NCBI GenBank assembly: GCA_024235395.1
Contig: JACKMK010000004.1
Coordinates: 752,747-816,746 of the forward strand
Reading direction: 5' to 3'
Length of the DNA stretch: 64,000 nt
DNA from: Chromatiaceae bacterium
GTDB lineage: Bacteria > Pseudomonadota > Gammaproteobacteria > Chromatiales > Chromatiaceae
The position numbers and the translations under genes are program-made. The notes beneath the pieces were generated by a model, which saw only the letters and a program-made list of their open reading frames with translations, was not told the DNA's origin and searched no databases. Positions 58,095 through 64,000 of this stretch are shown one piece after another (the stretch's first letter is position 1; the number at the start of each line of letters is the position of its first letter).

Positions 58095-59321
58095 TCAGCA
58101 AGACTTGCGCCCTGACGGTGGCAGTTTCAGCTGCTTGCGCATTTCGGCCAGTGCGTTCTCGCCGCGCGATCGCGACGCAGGTTCTGTGCGCTCTTGGTTC
58201 CGGGTGGCGGCCTCTTCGCGCAGACACTCGGCCTCAGCGCGGCGGCGTTCGCGCTCGGTCTGCACCTTCAGGCCCAGGTTCTCGACGAAGCCCCCTTGGT
58301 TGACCTGCTTACACAGGTGGTGCAGATAGCGCAGCTCGTCGTACACCGGCTTGGCCCCGTGTTGCTCCGCCTGCAGCCGGCCGGCGAGTTCGTCCAGCAC
58401 GGACTGGCGATGCTCGGCGGGGACTGTCGCCAGATACCGGGCGGCCAGCGCGCGCTGGTTCTCCTTGAGTCGCGGCGGGAAGACCAACCCCTCGAGCGCC
58501 ACCGCCTCGCGCGCGGAACCTTCGTAGGCAGTCTGTGTTGTTGTAGTTGTATTTTTATATTTACTACTACTACGTTCTACCGTCTTCGATTTTTGCGGTG
58601 CTCGCGGTACCGCCTTTGAATTTTGGCCACGGCCGCTTTCGCGGCTTTCCTTCGCGGCGTTCGACAAACTTGCGAGCACGCTGGCACTGAAACTGAAGTA
58701 ACGCCGGCCGCTACCGCGCTGGATAGCATCAACCGCCTCGAGGCGTCGCTCGATGGCGTTCACCGGGGCCAGCACGTCCCTGCCTTCGCGGATATCCGCA
58801 TCCAATGATTCCGAGACGCCTGCGATCACGCGGCGCACACGCGCATGATGATGATTGGCCGCTTCCTGTAGAAACGCCATGTAGCCAGGATCCAGGTGCA
58901 AGGCGTCTGCCAGAGGCAGTGGCTCATCGTGCAGCGCATAGACATTGCCGGCAAACCGGCCGTTGGTATCACGGCCGCGGGCGCACAGTGACAGCCAGCG
59001 TGTAGCGCGCAAGATTGCTATGGCACGCGAGACGGTGGAACTGGACGAGACGTTTGCGAACCGGGCTATGTCCGCATAGCTCGGGAACACCGCCTTGCTG
59101 CCGGTGCCTCGGGCGCTCTGGTAGACGACCATCCAAACCAGCTTGTCGACCGGCTCGAGAACCGGGTCCCGTACCACGAGCGCCGGAAAGGCATGATGGG
59201 TGTTGCCGAGAAAGAGCAGTGCATCCGCCGCCGATGCGCTACCACCACGAGCGAGGGTTTCGCGGATCAGTGCATCGAGAGCATAGGTTTCCGGTCGGAT
59301 GTCTGCTCCACTGTGGTTCAT
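58095..59321 (-). CDS. STY4528-family ICE/pathogenicity-island replication protein
   Basis: 408 residues. The family pattern is clear: LLFLGNTHHAFPALVVRDPVLEPVDKLVWMVVYQSARGTGSKAVFPSYADIARFANVSSSSTVSRAIAILRATRWLSLCARGRDTNGRFAGNVYALHDEPLPL contains a winged-HTH (about residues 75-125). The C-terminal half is basic and Ala/Glu-rich (LVFPPRLKENQRALAARYLATVPAEHRQSVLDELAGRLQAEQHGAKPVYDELRYLHHLCKQ). It is probably an initiator-like DNA-binding protein for ICE replication. It lies 21 bp after DUF2857. Confidence 0.92.
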   Translation of the reverse strand: MNHSGADIRPETYALDALIRETLARGGSASAADALLFLGNTHHAFPALVVRDPVLEPVDKLVWMVVYQSARGTGSKAVFPSYADIARFANVSSSSTVSRAIAILRATRWLSLCARGRDTNGRFAGNVYALHDEPLPLADALHLDPGYMAFLQEAANHHHARVRRVIAGVSESLDADIREGRDVLAPVNAIERRLEAVDAIQRGSGRRYFSFSASVLASLSNAAKESRESGRGQNSKAVPRAPQKSKTVERSSSKYKNTTTTTQTAYEGSAREAVALEGLVFPPRLKENQRALAARYLATVPAEHRQSVLDELAGRLQAEQHGAKPVYDELRYLHHLCKQVNQGGFVENLGLKVQTERERRRAEAECLREEAATRNQERTEPASRSRGENALAEMRKQLKLPPSGRKSC

Positions 59322-59342
59322 ACCGTCGTGTCAACACCGTAC

Positions 59343-59993
59343 TCATCCACGGGTCGCACGATGATGTCCGGCAATCACGGTCTTCGGCGGGTGAGCGGCC
59401 GCCGAGGCCCCCTCGCTGGGCGCGTAGACGTCGCCGTACTCCAAGAAGCGCTGTGCAAGATTCCAGATTGCGCGCAGCGGCGCACCGGTCTCGCGGTGCA
59501 CGGCCAGATAGGCGTTTGGGCTGAGCCCGTCACCCTTGTCGGCATCCAGACGCGCAGACAGCGCATGCCAAAGGCGGTGCGCTGTTTCTTCATCGGGCTC
59601 TGGCGGACGACCGACCGCAGGCTCAACGGCCAGCATGCGGCGCAGCCTCGTATACTCCCGTGAGCCAACACCGAACAGGCTACGCATCATCTCGAGCGGG
59701 GCATCGGCCTGGATCAGGTCACGTTGCAGCTCTTCGCTCTCTCGCTCGCGGCGCAGGTGTGCAAGCATCGGCCAGTAAACGTCCCGGTTGAGCTGGATGT
59801 CCAGGCAATGCGCCTGGAGACTGCCCGCCCGGTAGAGATCGGCCAGGTTGAGCTCACGTAGTGCGGCGACCTCCTCCGGGCCGAAATTCATGTTGCGCAA
59901 GGCGTGCTGGTCATTCTCCGACAGGCAGCGGATGGCATACAGCATCACGGCCATCACCAGTTCGGATTCCTTGGTTCCGGCGGACGTCGTCAT
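59343..59993 (-). CDS. DUF2857 family protein (STY4526-like)
   Basis: 216 residues from the ATG at 59993, which overlaps the parB stop (ATGA). The longer open frame to 60098 is not favoured. The family core is ELVMAVMLYAIRCLSENDQHALRNMNFGPEEVAALRELNLADLYRAGSLQAHCLDIQLNRDVYWPMLAHLRRERESEELQRDLIQADAPLEMMRSLFGVGSREYTRLRRML. It is cytosolic with helical, possibly HTH, structure and unknown function. It is always found between ParB and STY4528 in this ICE class. Confidence 0.92.
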   Translation of the reverse strand: MTTSAGTKESELVMAVMLYAIRCLSENDQHALRNMNFGPEEVAALRELNLADLYRAGSLQAHCLDIQLNRDVYWPMLAHLRRERESEELQRDLIQADAPLEMMRSLFGVGSREYTRLRRMLAVEPAVGRPPEPDEETAHRLWHALSARLDADKGDGLSPNAYLAVHRETGAPLRAIWNLAQRFLEYGDVYAPSEGASAAAHPPKTVIAGHHRATRG

Positions 59994-61600
59994 TGCCAAA
60001 GCCCCTCCCCTGCGTTCGTTGCGGCCTGGTGCAATGCGCGATAGGTCTCCATCAGGTCTACGAGGTCTTTCCAGTTGCGCGCATCGAGGCGCCGCCACAG
60101 CCGAAAACCCATGTGGCCGGGATCCAAGGTCCAGACACTCGAGAACAGCAGACCCGCGTCCTGTTCTTCGAGTGCCCGTCGCAGTACGGACTCCTCACCC
60201 AGCACTGGCAGCAGCTGTTCGACCGGCGCCACCGTCATTTCCGAGGCGGCAGCGAGATGCCACCACACCATCGAGACCTGGGCCAAGGCATCTTCGTCGA
60301 GCTGGTCCACCAGGACAGGATCTGGCACATCGGTAAGTACGAAGCCGAGACCCTTGCCGGACAGCGGCTGGATGAGTTCGCTCAGGGCGTTGCGCTGCGC
60401 CAGGCGAGTTGCCAAGGTCCAGGCCCGACCGCGAAGCGATTTTAGATCCATCTTGTCGAGCGGCGACTCGCGACTGGCAAGCTTGGGTTGGTCTCGCATC
60501 CTCCCGGCACCTTCGCCAGGCCGTGCTGCTGGCGACTCCATCGAGCCGCTTTTTGTCCCGCCGACGGATGCCGCCGCGATCGTCTCCGATCTGCCCGCAG
60601 TCCCTCGCTCGGAGACGCATGGCGCGGAATCCTCCGCCGCACGCTGAGCCGCATCGGACTTCCGTGTCGCCAGATCGGTTGCGCCGGGGGGATTGCTGCC
60701 GTCGGACTCTTGACTGGGTGGGCGGACAGACCCTTCGGCCCCGGTAGCGGTTGTCCGACCCGCATCGCCAAGCAGGTGGCTGTCGAGCGCGATACTGATG
60801 GCGTGGATGCTGAGATCTGCCCGCTCCGCGATCTCTGCCTCCAATGCGCGCCGCAGGTTATTGATATCCCATTCTGAATCGTCGGACCGGCGACAGAGCG
60901 CCGCAAAGGTCTGTTCAAAGTCGTCGTCTGAATCCATCGAATGCTGACGCCAGATATTGTGCGCTGCCCGCTCGAGTTGGCGAATGCGTTCGACCTGTGG
61001 ACGCCCCATGCCGCCCTTCAACGCGGTCGGTATCAACGGCAGCAGGCGGTCGACGGTGTAGGCCATCTGTGAGATCAGCCCCTGACTCAGCGCGAACCCA
61101 CGCTCGCGGAGCGACGTGGCCAGTTGGGTTTGGGTGATGTCGCTCCCGCCCTGCTCCTCCTCAAGCAGACGCCGGGCCTCGCTCACGGCCAAGGCCTTGT
61201 CGAGGAAGGTCAGGCCACTGCGCAGATCGTTCTCCCGCAGATGGGCGAGGAGGACATCCATCTCCCGGGTCCAGGAACGGTAAAGGCAGTTCACCCGAGC
61301 GAAACGCTCGTCACCGGTCTCGGCGTAGAGTTCACGGAGAACGCGCAACCGGGTATTGCCACCGGCTTGCAGCATGTACGTTGACTCGCCGGGCCGCTGC
61401 GTGACCACGAGCGGCTGGTCCAGACCCTGGGTGCGCACCGATGCCTTGATGCGCTGGTATTCGGGGTTGTCTCCATGGCGCGGGTTCTGGTCATACGGTC
61501 GAATGGCCGAGACCGCCAGTTCGAGCAACCGGCCCGACACCGGGTCCATGGAAGGCTCTGATACGGAGGGGCCGCTGCCGGGCTGCACATCGCGGTTCAT
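59990..61600 (-). CDS. parB: ParB-family protein, PFGI-1 class (TIGR03764)
   Basis: 536 residues. The ParB/Srx N-domain is visible at about residues 30-110 (VSAIRPYDQNPRHGDNPEYQRIKASVRTQGLDQPLVVTQRPGESTYMLQAGGNTRLRVLRELYAETGDERF). A helical HTH-like part follows (ITQTQLATSLRERGFALSQGLISQMAYTVDRLLPLIP), then a long Ser/Pro-rich linker and a C-terminal domain of the PFGI-1 class. It starts in the stop of the Cro-like gene (ATGA). No ParA gene is adjacent, unlike most relatives. Confidence 0.93.
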   Translation of the reverse strand: MNRDVQPGSGPSVSEPSMDPVSGRLLELAVSAIRPYDQNPRHGDNPEYQRIKASVRTQGLDQPLVVTQRPGESTYMLQAGGNTRLRVLRELYAETGDERFARVNCLYRSWTREMDVLLAHLRENDLRSGLTFLDKALAVSEARRLLEEEQGGSDITQTQLATSLRERGFALSQGLISQMAYTVDRLLPLIPTALKGGMGRPQVERIRQLERAAHNIWRQHSMDSDDDFEQTFAALCRRSDDSEWDINNLRRALEAEIAERADLSIHAISIALDSHLLGDAGRTTATGAEGSVRPPSQESDGSNPPGATDLATRKSDAAQRAAEDSAPCVSERGTAGRSETIAAASVGGTKSGSMESPAARPGEGAGRMRDQPKLASRESPLDKMDLKSLRGRAWTLATRLAQRNALSELIQPLSGKGLGFVLTDVPDPVLVDQLDEDALAQVSMVWWHLAAASEMTVAPVEQLLPVLGEESVLRRALEEQDAGLLFSSVWTLDPGHMGFRLWRRLDARNWKDLVDLMETYRALHQAATNAGEGLWQ

Positions 61601-61881
61601 GGCCGGTCGCCCTCTTCATCGAGGTCCGCGAAGATTTCCGGATAACGAACCAGGCTTTCCCTCGTTACGGCAGCCAACCGCCCCTCCGATCGCGACGCCA
61701 CGTCGTGAGTGGCCTTCTCTATCCGAGTCGCCAGTAAGGCACTGGCGTAGCGATGTTTTCCAGCGAGTTGATAGAGGTAGGAGACCGAGCTGAAGCAGCC
61801 TGCGGCGACTTCGGCACGCTCGCGTTTGGAGGAAAGTTGAAGGAAGCGTCTGAGGTCCATTCTGCTAAACTTTAGCAGCAC
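61597..61881 (-). CDS. Cro/YdaS-like DNA-binding protein
   Basis: 94 residues from a GTG at 61881 (or 87 from the ATG at 61860, MDLRRFLQLSSKRERAEVAAGCFSSVSYLYQLAGKHRYASALLATRIEKAT). This core reads like the HTH of Cro/YdaS proteins, with SSVSYLYQLAGKHRYASALLATRIE as the helix-turn-helix region. It is divergent from the S24 repressor and shares the palindromic operator region. It is coupled to parB by ATGA, so it heads the ICE maintenance operon. In relatives an AlpA or ParA gene is often in this spot. Confidence 0.78.
   Translation of the reverse strand: MLLKFSRMDLRRFLQLSSKRERAEVAAGCFSSVSYLYQLAGKHRYASALLATRIEKATHDVASRSEGRLAAVTRESLVRYPEIFADLDEEGDRP
61862..61878. promoter_or_regulatory. Palindromic operator in the Cro-like/repressor switch
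   Basis: CTGCTAAAC-TTTAGCAG is a perfect 8+1+8 palindrome overlapping the start region of the Cro-like gene. The half-site TGCTAAA recurs at 61928-61934, overlapping the -10 of the repressor promoter. Confidence 0.78.
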
Positions 61882-61908
61882 GAAAAACCCCGTCCAGACA
61901 CCCCGTGC

Positions 61909-61936
61909 TTGAAACTGTTTACCACTATGCTAAATT
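61909..61936 (+). promoter_or_regulatory. Promoter of the S24 repressor gene
   Basis: -35 TTGAAA (61909-61914), 16-bp spacer, -10 TAAATT (61931-61936). A TGCTAAA half-site overlaps the -10, so the repressor or the Cro-like protein can shut it off. Transcription would begin near 61943, before the ATG at 61966. Confidence 0.62.
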
Positions 61937-61965
61937 CTAATGGACTTAGCCGCTTAGTGATTGAC

Positions 61966-62886
61966 ATGAAACGGCAACGTGAAGACATCCGTCTAAATAA
62001 TCTCGAGATTCTGATTGCCGAGGCCGGATCGGCCACGCGGCTGGCTCAGCTGGCCGGCACCAGTGAGTCCTACATCAGCCAAGTGCGGCGCAAGATGCGC
62101 ACCGCCAAGGGTACCCCGCGCGGTATCGGCGACGAGCTTTCAGCGCGTCTCGAACAGGGAATGGGCAAACCTCAAGGCTGGATGGATGAGCCGCACGAAT
62201 TGCAAGCCCGCGTATCTCGCACGCCAAGGGGCGTTCGGTTCGGCAACTGGGTAACGATGTCCGGAAATGCGGCGCTCGCGGTTCGCGCCCACGCGCACAA
62301 TGAACCCGGTCTTGGCAATCCTGCGCAAGACATCGTCGCCTGGTCCGAATCGGCTGACGAGCTAAAGGACGGGATCCCCGAGTCACACGACGCGGATGGG
62401 CCTGAAGCTCACGAAGATGTAGCCAAACCCGACACCACCCGGCATCAGAAACCCGGTGTCGGTTCGACGGCAGAGGCCATTGGCGCTGATGTGGTAACTC
62501 TGTGTCCAATCATTGCCTGGTCTCAAGTGCCAACGGATCATGCCACCAGCCTAGAGCAACAGAGGGTCCGGTTCGAAGGCCTTCTTCCCTGCCCTGTACC
62601 GTGCAGTCAGAGAACTTATGTGCTCCGCGTCAAGGGCGCCAGCATGGAGCCGAAATTCGGCAAAGGCGATCTCATTTTTGTTGATCCTGAGATCCCGCCA
62701 GAGAGTGGCAAGTTTGTGATTGTGCATCTAGCGGGATCGGACGAAGCGGACTTCAAGCAGTTGATTATTGAAGGCGGGCGCCGTTACCTGAAGGCCCTCG
62801 ACCCTGCCTGGCCAGATCGCATCACCGAAATGGATGAGGCCACCCAAGTTTGCGGCGTGGTGGTCTTCAAGGGTGAGATGCTGTGA
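61966..62886 (+). CDS. S24 family (LexA/CI-like) transcriptional repressor
   Basis: 306 residues from the ATG at 61966, chosen because the promoter -10 (61931-61936) lies upstream of it; the frame is open to a TTG at 61909. The N-terminal HTH (LNNLEILIAEAGSATRLAQLAGTSESYISQVRR) is followed by a long linker and a C-terminal peptidase-S24 fold. The catalytic Ser is in VKGASMEPKFGKGDLIFVDP and the likely Lys in DEADFKQLIIEGGRRYLKAL. Self-cleavage on RecA activation would relieve repression. It is divergent from the Cro-like gene, forming a phage-type switch for the ICE. A cleavage site is not obvious. Confidence 0.9.
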   Translation: MKRQREDIRLNNLEILIAEAGSATRLAQLAGTSESYISQVRRKMRTAKGTPRGIGDELSARLEQGMGKPQGWMDEPHELQARVSRTPRGVRFGNWVTMSGNAALAVRAHAHNEPGLGNPAQDIVAWSESADELKDGIPESHDADGPEAHEDVAKPDTTRHQKPGVGSTAEAIGADVVTLCPIIAWSQVPTDHATSLEQQRVRFEGLLPCPVPCSQRTYVLRVKGASMEPKFGKGDLIFVDPEIPPESGKFVIVHLAGSDEADFKQLIIEGGRRYLKALDPAWPDRITEMDEATQVCGVVVFKGEML

Positions 62887-63134
62887 CAAACGGGGTGCGC
62901 TCTTGCTCTCGTCCGACTGTCGTTCGTTTTCACGTTGACGAACCTTCCCTGTTCTTCGCGGGAGGCTTCGCTAGCCCGGGCGTTCTGTCGCTCGAGTACG
63001 GCTCGGCTGGGCGCCCGTGGAAATCGGGGAAGCTACACACCGGCAAAGAGACGGAAGTGTCCCGCGTCTTCGATACATCAGAGGCTACGGCTAACGGGAG
63101 AAGATCTGTGCGCCACAGGGGCGGGCTCGCCTGA
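62883..63134 (+). CDS. Possible small protein between repressor and Xis-like gene
   Basis: 83 codons. It starts with GTG inside the repressor stop (GTGA) and its TGA overlaps the next ATG (TGATG), a spacing that suggests coupled translation. The sequence (MTNGVRSCSRPTVVRFHVDEPSLFFAGGFASPGVLSLEYGSAGRPWKSGK...) is not recognised and has a random look towards the end. It could equally be untranslated. Confidence 0.3.
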   Translation: MTNGVRSCSRPTVVRFHVDEPSLFFAGGFASPGVLSLEYGSAGRPWKSGKLHTGKETEVSRVFDTSEATANGRRSVRHRGGLA

Positions 63135-63418
63135 TGCCAGTCAATTGGCCAACGATCCGGCGATTTTCCGAAGAGAGTGGCTACACCGAAAACGCTATTC
63201 GGACGAAGATAAAGAACGGCGTGTGGCTGGAAGGCCAGGTCTGGATCAAGGCCCCGGACGGCAGAGTCTTGATCAGCATCGATGGGTACCACCAATGGGT
63301 CGAAGGCCCAGCACCAGTATCCTCGACTCCATCGCGCCCATCGAAATCGCCATCACCGAACACGGAAAAAGCCGGTAGAAATAGCAGCCCGAACCTAAGT
63401 CCTCCGCCGCTTCTTTGA
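63134..63418 (+). CDS. Excisionase-like (Xis) DNA-binding protein
   Basis: 94 residues. The first 60 (VNWPTIRRFSEESGYTENAIRTKIKNGVWLEGQVWIKAPDGRVLISIDGYHQWVEG) have the winged-HTH pattern of short Xis/AlpA-like proteins that accompany tyrosine integrases. A Pro/Ser-rich tail follows. It lies immediately upstream of the integrase region and downstream of the repressor, so it would direct excision when the repressor is lifted. Confidence 0.75.
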   Translation: MPVNWPTIRRFSEESGYTENAIRTKIKNGVWLEGQVWIKAPDGRVLISIDGYHQWVEGPAPVSSTPSRPSKSPSPNTEKAGRNSSPNLSPPPLL

Positions 63419-63426
63419 AGTGTTCA

Positions 63427-63564
63427 GTGGACCATGAGGATCCGGCCGTCTGTCCCGACTGCGGGCGTGCCTTCAAGTTGAAACATTGTAGGCGCCAATG
63501 CAGAGCATCTGGACCTAACCTAACCAGCTGTTTTTCAGGTCAAGAATATCTGCGACCCGCATGA
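63427..63564 (+). CDS. Small open frame with CPDCG motif, doubtful
   Basis: 45 codons from a GTG. It contains VCPDCGRAFKLKHCRRQC, a C-x2-C...C-x3-C zinc-ribbon-like pattern. It is in the same frame as the following integrase segment but separated by a TGA (63562-63564). It may be a short protein, or a remnant of the integrase N-terminus. Confidence 0.22.
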   Translation: MDHEDPAVCPDCGRAFKLKHCRRQCRASGPNLTSCFSGQEYLRPA

Positions 63565-63567
63565 TCA

Positions 63568-64000
63568 TTGCGAGACAGGCTCTCTTCCCCTGATTACTTT
63601 GAACCGGCTGACGATTCTGAATCCTATCCAGATCTACTCTCGGTAGCCGTTGAGGAGTTCTGTAAGCACCACGACAACGCCCGTGACTGGAGCGCAAAAA
63701 AACCTCGCGCGAGATCCGGGCAATCCTCGCGCTGTTCCTTCGGATCGTTGGAGACCAGGGGGTCGCTGACTTCGACAATCGCAAGACGAGCGATTACGTT
63801 CAGACCATCTTGACGCTGCCGCCCAACATCAACAAGTCACTCCGCTACGCCTCAAAATCGATCAGCGAGATGCTAAGCATGGGTGACAAATCGATGTCCA
63901 CCACGACAGCACGCAAGAATATCCAACGGGTATCCCGCTTCTTCAAATGGGCCGTCAAGCGCGGCTACACCAACGACCATCTATCGCTGACGGCCCGCCG
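63568..64000 (+). pseudogene. Tyrosine recombinase (integrase), frameshifted and cut by the window edge
   Basis: Frame 1 from a TTG at 63568 reads SYPDLLSVAVEEFCKHHDNARDWSAKK. At an A7 run (63696-63702) the sense continues in the -1 frame as TSREIRAILALFLRIVGDQGVADFDNRKTSDYVQTILTLPPNINKSLRYASKSISEMLSMGDKSMSTTTARKNIQRVSRFFKWAVKRGYTNDHLSLTARR, the core-binding domain of a phage-type integrase. One extra A would join them (DWSAKKTSREI). The catalytic domain lies beyond the edge. The frameshift may be real, a sequencing error or, less likely, programmed -1 slippage on A7. With Xis beside it, this is probably the ICE's own integrase. Confidence 0.75.

Overview
The window is high-GC gammaproteobacterial DNA and is almost entirely the interior of one large integrative conjugative element (ICE) of the PFGI-1/ICEclc/SXT-TOL type. 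I infer this from a nearly complete, ordered set of the transfer proteins known for that class: the PFL_47xx families, a TraC/VirB4-type ATPase, an SXT/TOL-type TraD, RAQPRD, the PilL N-terminal domain, and the STY4528, DUF2857 and PFGI-1 ParB replication/maintenance proteins. The exact host cannot be read from the sequence. Gene content (sulfane-sulfur proteins, metal efflux, Bat/MoxR) would fit a sulfur-oxidising or metal-exposed proteobacterium, but that is inference.

Layout. (1) 1-7.4 kb, minus strand: a type I restriction-modification operon (Phd-like antitoxin, hsdM, hsdS, hsdR) followed by an OLD-like AAA ATPase that runs off the left edge. hsdM is split near its start by a complete IS3-family element with 12-bp terminal repeats and a 3-bp target duplication. 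(2) 7.6-12.6 kb: the distal half of the mating-pair-formation operon (PFL_4709, 4710, 4711, a small membrane protein, TraG-N). (3) 12.6-21.9 kb: a metal-resistance cargo (CDF exporter, CadR/PbrR-type MerR regulator, CzcI-like, CzcCBA with a very His-rich CzcB, lipoprotein) inserted inside the transfer operon. (4) 21.9-29.4 kb: the proximal half of that operon (RAQPRD to TraC). (5) 29.7-45.1 kb: a second cargo. It holds a sensor kinase and NtrC-type regulator with a consensus sigma-54 promoter in front of an ethylbenzene-dehydrogenase-like haem protein, a chromate transporter, a MoxR-DUF58-DUF4381-BatA-BatB/C-BatD operon, and a sulfur-themed group (DsrE, TVP38-rhodanese, sterol-desaturase-like enzyme, divergent ArsR-rhodanese regulator). 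(6) 45.6-51.0 kb: the coupling-protein block (PFL_4697, TraD, PFL_4695, lytic transglycosylase, PFL_4693, PilL). (7) 51.2-61.9 kb: a tyrosine recombinase, a 1-kb dyad-rich non-coding stretch, a ParE/Phd pair, a frameshifted DUF6573 gene, RadC, DUF3577, ParM and a ParR-like protein, PFL_4669, STY4528, DUF2857 and ParB. (8) 61.6-64 kb: a phage-style switch with a Cro-like gene and an S24 (LexA/CI-like) repressor divergently arranged over palindromic operators, followed by an Xis-like protein and the start of a tyrosine recombinase that carries a frameshift and runs off the right edge.

The genes read as a mobile element that couples transfer to host-useful cargo: metal efflux, redox/sulfur stress functions and anti-phage defence. 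Control seems to sit in the repressor/Cro region, in a 19-bp palindrome found twice 5 kb apart, and in three related structured 5' leaders in front of DUF6573, radC and DUF3577. In each leader the Shine-Dalgarno can pair with an upstream anti-SD. No rRNA, tRNA or CRISPR array was seen. The relaxase, both attachment sites and ParA are not in the window.
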